This document shows positions 8,510 to 16,580 of a stretch of DNA of 64,000 bases, in pieces (positions within the stretch are counted from its first letter, which is position 1; each line of letters opens with the position of its first letter). The stretch lies in assembly GCA_001648575.1 (NCBI GenBank), contig LQXN01000063.1, positions 1 to 64,000 of the forward strand. Direction: 5' to 3'. Origin of the DNA: Sutcliffiella horikoshii DSM 8719 (lineage in GTDB: Bacteria; Bacillota; Bacilli; Bacillales; Bacillaceae_I). The position numbers were made by a program, and so were the translations under genes. The notes beneath the pieces are model-generated. The model saw only the letters and a program-made list of their open reading frames with translations, made no database searches and was not told the origin of the DNA.

Positions 8510-9601
8510 TCAATCCTCTAACAATTCATAGAAATTACTCATATATTCATTAATCGAGTATTTTTTGCTTTGTTTAATTACTGCGTGCGGATCATACCCT
8601 TCGTTATAAACCTTATATATTTTTTTAACGAAGTCAGTCTTATCACCTTCAGAAATTAAACATCCATTTACATTACCTTCAATAATTTCTGAAATCCCTC
8701 CAGGCATATTAAATGATAATACATAAGTACCACAAGCATTCGCTTCTAATACAACATTAGGAAAAGACTCTCTCGACGATGTTAAAAGAAGCGCAAAAGA
8801 ATTTTTCATATACTTATAAGGATTATCAACAAAACCATGTATTGTAACACGATTATTTAATCTCTTACTAGCAATATACTCTTCTAAACTCTCTCTTTCT
8901 TTTCCATCACCTAATATATTTAAATGAAATTTATCAGGAAGCATTTCTACAATATCAACCATTAATGAATAATTTTTTACTTTTTCTATTCTTCCAACAG
9001 CAATTAGATTGACTTTATCACTTTTCCATAAATCACCTAGATCTGCTTCACTACTTAACAATTCAATTTTTTTATGTTCTATTGGATTATTAAACACAGC
9101 AATTTTATCTGTGGGAACATTAAAATATTCTTGGACTTGATTAGCCATGTAATTTGATTGTACCACTATAAAATCTAATTTTTTTAATAGAACTTTATAA
9201 CCGAGTGCTAGAACTCGTTTTTTTAGAGTCATATCTTTAAATAACCACTCACTATAAACAACGTTCTCTCTACCTATAAAAGTAACTTTTTTCTTGAAGA
9301 ATAGTGATTTGAGGGCTGATAAAATCAAATTAACATGCCCAATTATTGAAAATACATAATTAGGCATTTCTTCCTCTATTACTCTTTTTAGTTTAAAGAT
9401 AGATAGAATTGCACTATTTGAATCCAAATCTATTATTTCTATACTTTCACTTAACTTAGACAAATGCTGTCCTTCTTTTTTTACCAATACCAATTTAACA
9501 TCAAACCTAGACAAATCTATACTATTAAGTATCTTTGTTAAAACTGCCTCGGCCCCGCCATGATGTAAGTTTGGTGCAACAAATAATATTTTTTGCTTCA
9601 T
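8510..9601 (-). CDS. Family 4 glycosyltransferase
   Basis: A 363-residue GT-B enzyme. The N-terminal Rossmann half opens with KILFVAPNLHHGGAEAVLTK, whose HHGGAE loop is typical of GT4. The second half carries NLIAVGRIEKVKNYSLMVDI (about 198-217), the donor-binding strand, and SSRESFPNVVLEANACGTYV (about 277-296), the E-x7-E donor-site motif. It should build the lipid-linked repeat unit at the inner membrane face. The donor sugar cannot be inferred. GTGGAG precedes the ATG by four bases. An AT-rich gap of about 190 bases separates it from the polymerase gene. Confidence 0.9.
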   Translation of the reverse strand: MKQKILFVAPNLHHGGAEAVLTKILNSIDLSRFDVKLVLVKKEGQHLSKLSESIEIIDLDSNSAILSIFKLKRVIEEEMPNYVFSIIGHVNLILSALKSLFFKKKVTFIGRENVVYSEWLFKDMTLKKRVLALGYKVLLKKLDFIVVQSNYMANQVQEYFNVPTDKIAVFNNPIEHKKIELLSSEADLGDLWKSDKVNLIAVGRIEKVKNYSLMVDIVEMLPDKFHLNILGDGKERESLEEYIASKRLNNRVTIHGFVDNPYKYMKNSFALLLTSSRESFPNVVLEANACGTYVLSFNMPGGISEIIEGNVNGCLISEGDKTDFVKKIYKVYNEGYDPHAVIKQSKKYSINEYMSNFYELLED

Positions 9602-9682
9602 ATTTCTCCACCGTTTCCCTTACTTTGCATTTTATTGGGCATCACTTTTTTGTATAAAATAAATTGTACACACGAACTGAGT

Positions 9683-10657
9683 CTATAAATTCCTCTTATA
9701 CCAATCTATAGCAGCTTCAATCCCTCTTTCAAAACTCCAATCTGGATCATACCCTATCATTTCTTTTGCCTTAGAAATACTGGCATTACTGTGCTTAATG
9801 TCGCCTTTACGTTCAGGACCGAAATTAGGCTCTATGTCCTTGCCTAATGCATTACATAATCCTTCATAGATATCTATCAAATATTCTCTACCGCCAAAAG
9901 CTACATTATAAGCCTGTCCAGCTGCTTCACTAGATGCATTACAAGCCTTTAAATTAGCTTCAATTACATTTTCAATATAAGTAAAATCCCTACTTTGTCT
10001 TCCATCACCATTAATAGTCGGTTTATCGTCATTTAAAAGTAATTTTATGAATTTAGGGATTACCGCCGCATATGCGCCATCAGGATTTTGTCTTCTACCA
10101 AATACATTAAAATACCGCAAGCCATATGTGTCTAAACCATAAAGCTTTGAGTACAATCTCCCATATTCTTCATTTACTTTTTTGGTTAGTGCATAAGGAG
10201 ACAGGACATTTCCTTCTATTCCTTCTTTTTTAGGCAAATTCGGCTCATCACCATAGACCGAAGAACTGGATGCATAAACAAATTTCTTCACTCCATTTTT
10301 TCTTGCTGATTCCATCATGTTTAACGTACCTTTAATATTAATTTCCTCATATATTAAAGGCATCTCAATACTACGAGGGACACTTCCCCAAGCTGCCTGA
10401 TGTAAAATGAAATCTATATCCTTACAAGCTGCATCGCAAGTATCTGGATCTAAGATTGTACCTTCAATAAACTCATAGTTAGGATTATCTTTAAATTCGT
10501 CAACATTTTCTTTTTTACCATTAGAAAAGTCGTCCAGGCCTCTAACTTTATAACCTAAATTTAATATTGCTTCAACTAAGTTAGAACCAATAAAACCTGC
10601 CGAACCAGTAACTAAAAACTTTGAACCTTTTGGAAAAACAATATTTTCATAACCCAT
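9683..10657 (-). CDS. UDP-N-acetylglucosamine 4-epimerase (WbpP/TviC-like SDR)
   Basis: A 324-residue extended SDR. The NAD-binding motif GSAGFIGSNLVEA is near residue 17-29. The catalytic Ser-Tyr-Lys set appears as ASSSSVYGDE and PYALTKK (Tyr about 156, Lys about 160). RQSRDFTYIENV is typical of the WbpP/TviC group, which interconverts UDP-GlcNAc and UDP-GalNAc. I start at the ATG with GGAGG eight bases before it; the frame extends five codons further to a TTG inside that ribosome binding site. It follows the dehydrogenase gene by two bases, so the pair probably makes UDP-GalNAc and UDP-GalNAcA. Confidence 0.85.
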   Translation of the reverse strand: MGYENIVFPKGSKFLVTGSAGFIGSNLVEAILNLGYKVRGLDDFSNGKKENVDEFKDNPNYEFIEGTILDPDTCDAACKDIDFILHQAAWGSVPRSIEMPLIYEEINIKGTLNMMESARKNGVKKFVYASSSSVYGDEPNLPKKEGIEGNVLSPYALTKKVNEEYGRLYSKLYGLDTYGLRYFNVFGRRQNPDGAYAAVIPKFIKLLLNDDKPTINGDGRQSRDFTYIENVIEANLKACNASSEAAGQAYNVAFGGREYLIDIYEGLCNALGKDIEPNFGPERKGDIKHSNASISKAKEMIGYDPDWSFERGIEAAIDWYKRNL

Positions 10658-10659
10658 TA

Positions 10660-12039
10660 TTATAGCCTCCAATAATTAAAGCCTAATTTCTCAGCTTCTT
10701 TTCGATCGAACATTCCTTTTATATCAATCAGCACACAATCATTATTAACTAAAGCATTTAACTCACTTGTAGCCGCCACTTCTGACAAAACTTCTGGATC
10801 GATATATTGAGGAGCTCCAAACATATTTTTAATTTCGCCTAATTTGATATCTTTAAATTCTTCATGTGGAACTGCAAAAATAACCGCATCCATACCTTGT
10901 ACTTCATCATTAGTGCAAGGATGAATTTTATATTCATGCCAAAGGTCTTCTTTATCAGCCACTGGATCGATAACCTTCACTTCAATTCCGTATTCCTCTA
11001 ATTCTTTGATTACATCTACAACTTTCGTGTTTCTTACATCGGGGCAGTTTTCTTTAAAAGTAACACCAAAGATGGCAACCCTAGCTCCATTTATTTGCTT
11101 GTTAGCTTTTATCATCTTTTTCACAGTACTTTCAGCGACATACTTACCCATATCATCATTTATTTTTCTTCCTGAAAGAATTATTTGTGAGTAATAACCT
11201 TCTTGTTCTGCTTTGTATGTTAAATAGTACGGATCTACTCCAATACAATGTCCACCTACTAGACCAGGTGAAAACTTCAGGAAATTCCATTTAGTTCCTG
11301 CAGCTTCTAAAACAGCCTTTGTATCAACATTCATTTTATTAAAGATAATAGATAATTCGTTCATAAAAGCAATGTTTATATCACGTTGAGCATTTTCTAT
11401 AACTTTAGCAGCTTCAGCAACCTTTATACTTTCAGCTTTATATACACCCGCATCTACAACTATTTCGTAGACTTTAGCAACAATATCCAATGTGTCCTCA
11501 TCCATACCTGAAACTACTTTTATAATCGTTTCAAGTCTGTGCTCTTGGTCCCCTGGGTTAATACGTTCAGGGGAGTAACCTACTTTAAAATCAACTCCAT
11601 ATACCAAGCCCGATTCTTTTTCTAGAATAGGAACACATATCTCTTCAGTTACTCCTGGATATACCGTTGATTCAAAAACAACAATTGACCCTTTAGTTAA
11701 ATTTCTACCAAGTGTTTTAGTTGCTGATTTAACCGGAGTTAAGTCAGGAGTACGGTCTGATTTAACTGGCGTTGGTACTGCAACAATATGAAACTTTGCA
11801 TCTCTTAATTTTGATTCATCACATGTAAATTCAACAGTTGTATTTTTTATTACTTCATTGCCAACTTCTTTGGTAGGATCAATCCCTTGTTTGTAAAGGT
11901 CAATCTTTTCTTTATTAACATCAAAACCAATAACATCTATCTTTTTTGCAAATGCTACCGCTATTGGCATACCTACATAACCTAAGCCAATAAGTGAAAT
12001 TTTCTCTTCTCTATTTAGGATCTTTTCATATAAGTTCAT
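10660..12039 (-). CDS. UDP-N-acetylhexosamine 6-dehydrogenase (WbpO/TviB/WbpA family)
   Basis: A 459-residue nucleotide-sugar dehydrogenase that oxidises C6 of a UDP-HexNAc twice with NAD to give the uronic acid. ISLIGLGYVGMPIAVAFA near residue 14 is the NAD-binding site. The catalytic Cys lies in SPGLVGGHCIGVDPYYLTYK (about 252-271). GVTFKENCPDVRNTKVVDVI marks the C-terminal UDP-binding domain. The sequence is of the WbpO/TviB/WbpA type rather than the UDP-glucose type, and it is coupled to the adjacent 4-epimerase gene. I start at the ATG preceded by GGAGG; an in-frame TTG upstream lies inside the ribosome binding site. One base separates it from the gene before. Confidence 0.88.
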   Translation of the reverse strand: MNLYEKILNREEKISLIGLGYVGMPIAVAFAKKIDVIGFDVNKEKIDLYKQGIDPTKEVGNEVIKNTTVEFTCDESKLRDAKFHIVAVPTPVKSDRTPDLTPVKSATKTLGRNLTKGSIVVFESTVYPGVTEEICVPILEKESGLVYGVDFKVGYSPERINPGDQEHRLETIIKVVSGMDEDTLDIVAKVYEIVVDAGVYKAESIKVAEAAKVIENAQRDINIAFMNELSIIFNKMNVDTKAVLEAAGTKWNFLKFSPGLVGGHCIGVDPYYLTYKAEQEGYYSQIILSGRKINDDMGKYVAESTVKKMIKANKQINGARVAIFGVTFKENCPDVRNTKVVDVIKELEEYGIEVKVIDPVADKEDLWHEYKIHPCTNDEVQGMDAVIFAVPHEEFKDIKLGEIKNMFGAPQYIDPEVLSEVAATSELNALVNNDCVLIDIKGMFDRKEAEKLGFNYWRL

Positions 12040-12040
12040 T

Positions 12041-13165
12041 TTAATTTTCCTCCACAACAGTAATTTCCATATTTTTTATAATCTCTTTATTAACAATTCT
12101 CACATCATATTTTTCTTTCGCAAGCTCTTCACTTGCAGTACCCATCGTATTACTTTTATCAGGATTCAAAATTAAGTATTCCATGCTATCCACTAACCCT
12201 CGGATATCTTTAACTTTTACCAAGTATCCATTTGCTCCATCAGTAACTGTTTCTCTGCACCCAGGTGCATCACTTGTAATGATTGATCTTCCCATTGCCA
12301 TGGCTTCCAGAACTGTCTTAGGCGTTCCCTCATGATAAGATGGTAATACATAGGTACTACATTGGGCTATAAATGGCCTTACATCACTTTGCTCTCCAAA
12401 ATACTCTATCCCTCCCCTATCTATATAGGGAACTAGCTCTTCTGGTTTTATAGCTGACGGATTGCTATCATACGGGCCAACTAATAAACAACGAACATGC
12501 GGGTATCTTTCTTTAACTTCTTTACATGCTTCTAAATATTCTATTATTCCTTTATCTTTTATAAGTCTACCAATAAAAAGAAATGTGGGAACATCAGGAA
12601 ATGGTGTCGGTTTAAAGTTATTAAGATTAACTCCAGAACCGTTAATAATTACAACCCTATCCTCTTTTATTAATCCATTTTGTATAAACTCATTCTTATC
12701 ATCATGATTTTGGAAGAATACTTTTTTGCTACATTTGCAGGCAACCCAATATTGAATTTTCAATATGTTTTTTACTATACTATTTTTAATACCAGACCCC
12801 CTAAATATCGATCCAAGCCCAGCTATTAATGGATAAACTTCAGATATGCCGTTCAGCTTTGCAGCTATACTCCCATATACAACTGTTTTAGCCTGATATA
12901 CAAATACTTTTTCAGGTCTTTCTTTTTTCATGAATTTATGGAGTTCCATAAATGTCCTCAAATCATTGAGTGGATTTATGCCATTTCTATTTACATATAA
13001 CTGTCTGTAATCAATATTGTGTTCACCGAATTTTTCCTTCCATTCAGTTTCAGGTTCTGAACCTAAGGCAATAACTGAATGGCCATTTTTTATAAACTCC
13101 TTCATCATGTCCATACGGAACCAAAACAAAGATGACGTATGGGCTGATAGCACTGCAATTTTCAT
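12041..13165 (-). CDS. PglA-like family 4 glycosyltransferase
   Basis: A 374-residue GT-B enzyme. The donor half shows VPTFLFIGRLIKDKGIIEYL and then LPSYHEGTPKTVLEAMAMGR (about 291-310), the E-x7-E motif with the HEGTPK variant seen in PglA-type enzymes, which add HexNAc to a lipid-linked monosaccharide. That suits the expected supply of UDP-GalNAc from the following genes. The true start is probably the ATG at 13165 with AGGAG seven bases upstream; the in-frame GTG at 13183 and ATG at 13171 sit on or before that site. It follows the SDR gene by ten bases. Confidence 0.85.
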   Translation of the reverse strand: MKIAVLSAHTSSLFWFRMDMMKEFIKNGHSVIALGSEPETEWKEKFGEHNIDYRQLYVNRNGINPLNDLRTFMELHKFMKKERPEKVFVYQAKTVVYGSIAAKLNGISEVYPLIAGLGSIFRGSGIKNSIVKNILKIQYWVACKCSKKVFFQNHDDKNEFIQNGLIKEDRVVIINGSGVNLNNFKPTPFPDVPTFLFIGRLIKDKGIIEYLEACKEVKERYPHVRCLLVGPYDSNPSAIKPEELVPYIDRGGIEYFGEQSDVRPFIAQCSTYVLPSYHEGTPKTVLEAMAMGRSIITSDAPGCRETVTDGANGYLVKVKDIRGLVDSMEYLILNPDKSNTMGTASEELAKEKYDVRIVNKEIIKNMEITVVEEN

Positions 13166-13175
13166 ACTCATGCTC

Positions 13176-14087
13176 CTACTCACTTTGACTAGTTTCTTTT
13201 TTCTTTAAAAACTCTTGCACTTCTATTCTTATCCCTTCCTCAAAGGGCATAGGGCTATAACCAAAATCACTAGATGCATTATCGTTAGAATAACTTCTGT
13301 TTTCTCCCATTCTCTGAACTCTCTCGATATAATTAAATTTTCCTAGTGTTAATAATTTGAGAATCCTTGCCGCAAAAACTCCTATGCTCAACGGCACGCT
13401 GACATATTTAAGTTCCTTATTCATTTCTTGACTGATTTGTTTAAATACCTCAATCATTTTTATTGGTTTTTCCCCAGAAAGATTATAAGCCTTATCAATC
13501 GTCTCTTTAGGAGACATCAATACAGTATAAAATGCCTTTCCTAAGTCCCTAGCATTTACTGGTTGAATCATACTATTTCCGCCATTAATAACTGGCATAA
13601 ACCTAAGCTTATCGACCATCTTAATAAACTTGCTCATATTCCTATCACAGAGATCCCCATAAATCATAGTGGGTCTCAGAATGGTAACCCTAGTCGGGCA
13701 GTTAGGATCTTTCGTTAATTCTGAGACTTTTTCTTCAATAAGCTTGTACCCCTCTGATGCATACTTGAATTTCGAATAGATCCCAGTTGTATGCACCAAG
13801 ATTGCCCTTTTAACTCTATTCTTGATTGCAGATTCAACAATTATAGGAGAATGATGAATATTATAGATATGCATCACTGTATTAACTCCAACCATGGCTT
13901 TCTCAATAAAATCTTGGTCGTCTAAATCACCAATAACCTTATCTATTTTCAATCCACTACTGTCAATAATTGAAGTGTCAGTAGATTCTCTAACAATACA
14001 ACGGATAGGACCTTCATAGTTGTTATTAATAAGTTCGTGTAAGAAATACCTTCCTGTATGCCCAGTAATCCCTGTAATCAGTAACAA
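13176..14087 (-). CDS. Atypical NAD(P)-binding SDR / sugar epimerase-like protein
   Basis: A 303-residue protein with the dinucleotide motif TGITGHTGRYF at residues 5-15, closest in style to NmrA-like or atypical extended SDRs. The usual YxxxK site is unclear: HTTGIYSKFKYASEGYK offers Tyr-Ser-Lys-Phe-Lys, but not at a standard spacing. LRPTMIYGD (about 138) and a late substrate-binding half are present. Between the sugar transferase and a glycosyltransferase it may reduce or epimerise the 4-keto sugar made by the CapD/EpsC-type dehydratase, which is inference. Translation starts at TTG, with a GGGGG block about seven bases upstream. Confidence 0.7.
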   Translation of the reverse strand: MLLITGITGHTGRYFLHELINNNYEGPIRCIVRESTDTSIIDSSGLKIDKVIGDLDDQDFIEKAMVGVNTVMHIYNIHHSPIIVESAIKNRVKRAILVHTTGIYSKFKYASEGYKLIEEKVSELTKDPNCPTRVTILRPTMIYGDLCDRNMSKFIKMVDKLRFMPVINGGNSMIQPVNARDLGKAFYTVLMSPKETIDKAYNLSGEKPIKMIEVFKQISQEMNKELKYVSVPLSIGVFAARILKLLTLGKFNYIERVQRMGENRSYSNDNASSDFGYSPMPFEEGIRIEVQEFLKKKETSQSE

Positions 14088-14105
14088 ATTCTTCCCCCCG
14101 CTTAT

Positions 14106-14741
14106 TCATGACTTTCTTGAGTCTTTTGTTGCTGCAACTTCCTTCTTCGCAGTAGTCCCAGTCCTACCTTCAACAACACCATCACTTTTAACAACACTCA
14201 CGATTGTTCCAAAAAAACATTTTACATCCATACCTAAACCTATTTTTTCTACATAATCTCCATCTAACTTGGCCTTCACTTCAATAGGAAGTTCATCCCT
14301 ACCATTTATCTGCGCCCACCCTGTTAATCCTGGTGGCACATCATTTGCACCGTACTTATCACGCTCAGTAATAAGATCATACTGATTCCATAACGCAGGC
14401 CTAGGACCAATAATACTCATCTGTCCAACAAAGATATTCCAGATCTGGGGTAGTTCATCTAATGATGTTTTTCTTAGAAATTTACCCATTTTTGTAATAT
14501 ACTGATCTGGGTTATCTAATAAGTGTGTTGGCGTATCCTTTGGAGTATCAATCCTCATTGTCCGGAACTTCAAAATATTAAAGTGTGTTTTATTAATACC
14601 TACTCGCTTTTGTTTAAACAGGACAGGGCCCTTAGAGTCTAATTTAATCCCTACAATAAAAATTAAAAAAATTGGGGAAAGTACTATCAACCCTATTAAT
14701 GAGAGAACAATATCTATTAATCTTTTTATTTTCATATACAT
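14106..14741 (-). CDS. Initiating undecaprenyl-phosphate sugar-phosphate transferase (PglC/EpsL type)
   Basis: A 211-residue monotopic phosphoglycosyltransferase of the bacterial sugar transferase family. One N-terminal hydrophobic segment (about 8-30) anchors it. KRVGINKTHFNILKFRTM, KTSLDELPQIWNIFVGQMS (with the catalytic Asp-Glu pair near residue 95) and GPRPAL are the family hallmarks, followed by PPGLTGWAQINGR. It moves a sugar phosphate from a UDP-sugar onto undecaprenyl phosphate and so starts the repeat unit. The short form without extra membrane helices matches PglC and EpsL. AGGAG lies ten bases before the ATG. The Lys/Thr-rich C-terminal tail is slightly longer than usual. Confidence 0.92.
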   Translation of the reverse strand: MYMKIKRLIDIVLSLIGLIVLSPIFLIFIVGIKLDSKGPVLFKQKRVGINKTHFNILKFRTMRIDTPKDTPTHLLDNPDQYITKMGKFLRKTSLDELPQIWNIFVGQMSIIGPRPALWNQYDLITERDKYGANDVPPGLTGWAQINGRDELPIEVKAKLDGDYVEKIGLGMDVKCFFGTIVSVVKSDGVVEGRTGTTAKKEVAATKDSRKS

Positions 14742-15098
14742 CTATGGTACACTCCTTGAAAGTATTTTTAGTTTGTTAGTACTTAATTAGAACTCATTCC
14801 AACCAACTACTAACCTACTAAACTTATCCTTTGTTGATAGCCACCTCGAAATATCTATTCAATCATCAACATTCAATCACGAAGTTTTTTCATTTTCCCG
14901 TTAATCTCAACCGTGTTTCTTCCTATTAAACTACCATTCAATCAAACCTTAAAAACTAGCAAAAACACTCAAAACCCTTATGCTCCAAGGCTTTCAGCAT
15001 GTTATCTGATTACGATAGTCAGTTCCCATCCTCCACTCAATCAAGAGAGCACATCTATCTCATCTCAACGAAGCAAGTTCTATACTCTCCACAACCCT
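14742..15098. other. Leader or spacer upstream of the sugar-transferase gene
   Basis: About 355 bases between the pilin-like pseudogene and the next cluster gene. I find no frame with a ribosome binding site on either strand and no convincing hairpin. Base composition is AT-rich. It may hold decayed coding sequence or a secondary promoter for the distal cluster genes, but no sigma-A site stood out. Confidence 0.4.
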
Positions 15099-15451
15099 CT
15101 ACAAAAACGGTACATCACCATCATCTTCTTCATTTATATCACCGTGCTCACTACACTCCACTTCCCCTTCGACATAATGATACGTCCCACCTACTGGACA
15201 AACATAGTCATTTTCATTTAAGAATGAAATGAATTCCACATCACTATGAGAACTATCCTTCAAAACCAACTCTTGATGATACCTCTTTTCTAACTCGGAA
15301 GAATTAACATCACAAACCTCATCTTCTGTTTCTTAATATGCCCTAACACAGAAGGTACTGCTATTGCTGCTAATATCCCTAAAATAACTACCACTGTCAA
15401 TATCTCTACCAGTGTCAAAACATCATTCTTCCAAACAAACTTCTTTAACAT
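15099..15451 (-). pseudogene. Type IV pilin-like protein gene with a frameshift
   Basis: The first 42 codons encode an N-terminal pilin helix, LTLVEILTVVVILGILAAIA, with the conserved Glu at position +5. The residue before the cleavage point is Val instead of the usual Gly. After KKQK the frame breaks near 15321-15330. Restoring one base in the A-run there continues into DEVCDVNSSELEKRYHQ, then NDYVCPVGGTYHYVEGEVEC and a TAG at 15099-15101. The two-Cys C-terminal loop (CPVGGTYHY...CSEHG) is typical of ComGC- and pseudopilin-like proteins. Lying inside a polysaccharide operon, it could encode a surface assembly factor in relatives. The break could be real or a sequencing error. Confidence 0.75.
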
Positions 15452-15480
15452 TTGCTTACACCAACCTTCTGATGTATTTT

Positions 15481-15512
15481 AAACAAAAAAATAAAGGGGC
15501 ATTCAACCCCAC
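15481..15512 (-). terminator. Terminator-like hairpin downstream of the EAR-like RNA
   Basis: On the minus strand GGGG and CCCC pair around TTGAATG, extended by weaker pairs, and are followed by TTTATTTTTTTG. It lies between the proposed EAR element and the pilin-like gene, where an antitermination RNA would have something to act on. Confidence 0.5.
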
Positions 15513-15540
15513 CTCACACCACACCATTGATAACTCCTCG

Positions 15541-15660
15541 TATCTAAGGTGGAGATTTTTCCCCACCCACAGTGCAACCGAGTGCCTCCATTGATAAAGG
15601 TAAAGAGACATCACCTATACTTCCTTAATCTATTCACACCTGGGCCGCAAGGCACAAAGA
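15541..15660 (-). ncRNA. Candidate EAR (epsC) antitermination RNA
   Basis: About 120 structured bases directly after gtaB on the minus strand. GTGCC near the 5' end can pair with GGCAC about 80 bases later (closing stem). AGGTGATGTCTCTTTACCT can form an internal hairpin, and GGTGGGGAAAAATCTCCACC forms a hairpin at the 3' end. The block CACTCGGTTGCACTGTGGG lies between them. The EAR element (Rfam epsC) is a roughly 120-nt RNA embedded near the start of Bacillales exopolysaccharide operons that promotes readthrough of distal terminators. Position, size and the hairpin-rich layout fit. I recognise it from layout and partial sequence memory, so a covariance-model search is needed. Confidence 0.6.
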
Positions 15661-15671
15661 GTATCTATCGT

Positions 15672-16565
15672 TTATATTCTAGCCTTCGCCTTCTCAACCA
15701 ACTCTTCCATATACTCCAAAATCTGCCCCCGCAAATCCTCTCTCTCCAAACCAAAATCCAACTGCGCCTTAATAAACCCAAACTTATCCCCAACATCATG
15801 GCGAACTCCACTAAACTCATAAGCAACGACCATCTGTTTCTCATTCAATTCCTTAATCGCATCTGTCAACTGGATCTCTCCCCCAGCACCAGGCGCTTGT
15901 GTTTCCAGGATCTCGAAAATCTCCGGCCGAAGGATGTACCTCCCCATAATCGCATGATTAGAAGGCGCCTCCTCCATCTTCGGCTTCTCCACCAAACTAT
16001 CAATATGGAAACAACCCTCAGCAATCTCTCCATTCTTCTTAGAGATCACACCATACTTTGACACATCCTCCATCGGCACCTGCTGCACACCTAAAACCGA
16101 AGAATTAAACCGCTCATACACTTCAATCAATTGCTTTGTACAAGGCTTGTCCGGAGAATAAACAATATCATCCCCAAGCAACACCGCAAACGGCTCATCA
16201 CCGATAAAGCGCTTCGCACACCCAATCGCATGTCCAAGTCCAAGGGGCTCTTTCTGACGGATATAATGAATATTGGCAAGTTTCGAGATCTCCTGAATCT
16301 CCTCAAGCAGCTCAAACTTCTCCTTCTTCGCCAAAGTCTCTTCTAACTCATAAGACTTATCAAAATGATCCTCAATCGCACGTTTCCCACGACCGCTGAC
16401 AATAATGATATCTTCAATTCCGGAAGCAACCGCTTCTTCGATAATAAACTGAATCGTCGGCTTATCCACGATTGGCAGCATCTCTTTAGGTTGAGCTTTC
16501 GTTGCAGGAAGGAATCGTGTTCCTAATCCCGCAGCTGGAATAATTGCTTTTCTTACTTTTTGCAT
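15672..16565 (-). CDS. gtaB: UTP-glucose-1-phosphate uridylyltransferase
   Basis: A 297-residue GalU/GtaB-family enzyme that makes UDP-glucose from UTP and glucose-1-phosphate in the cytoplasm. The nucleotide-binding start [20 protein letters not shown] and [14 protein letters not shown] are diagnostic. [11 protein letters not shown] (about 129) carries the metal-binding Asp. Length is standard. GGGAGG lies eight bases before the ATG. It is 15 bases downstream of the CapD/EpsC-type gene and 11 bases upstream of the EAR-like RNA, so it is part of the polysaccharide operon. UDP-glucose also feeds teichoic acid and glycolipid synthesis, and a second copy elsewhere in the genome is possible. Confidence 0.95.
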   Translation of the reverse strand: MQKVRKAIIPAAGLGTRFLPATKAQPKEMLPIVDKPTIQFIIEEAVASGIEDIIIVSGRGKRAIEDHFDKSYELEETLAKKEKFELLEEIQEISKLANIHYIRQKEPLGLGHAIGCAKRFIGDEPFAVLLGDDIVYSPDKPCTKQLIEVYERFNSSVLGVQQVPMEDVSKYGVISKKNGEIAEGCFHIDSLVEKPKMEEAPSNHAIMGRYILRPEIFEILETQAPGAGGEIQLTDAIKELNEKQMVVAYEFSGVRHDVGDKFGFIKAQLDFGLEREDLRGQILEYMEELVEKAKARI

Positions 16566-16580
16566 CTTGTCTTCCTCCCT

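Noticed and set aside
15541-15660. Cyclic-di-GMP or other metabolite riboswitch reading of the structured leader
   Set aside because: The GEMM core motifs are not present, and position in an exopolysaccharide operon favours EAR.
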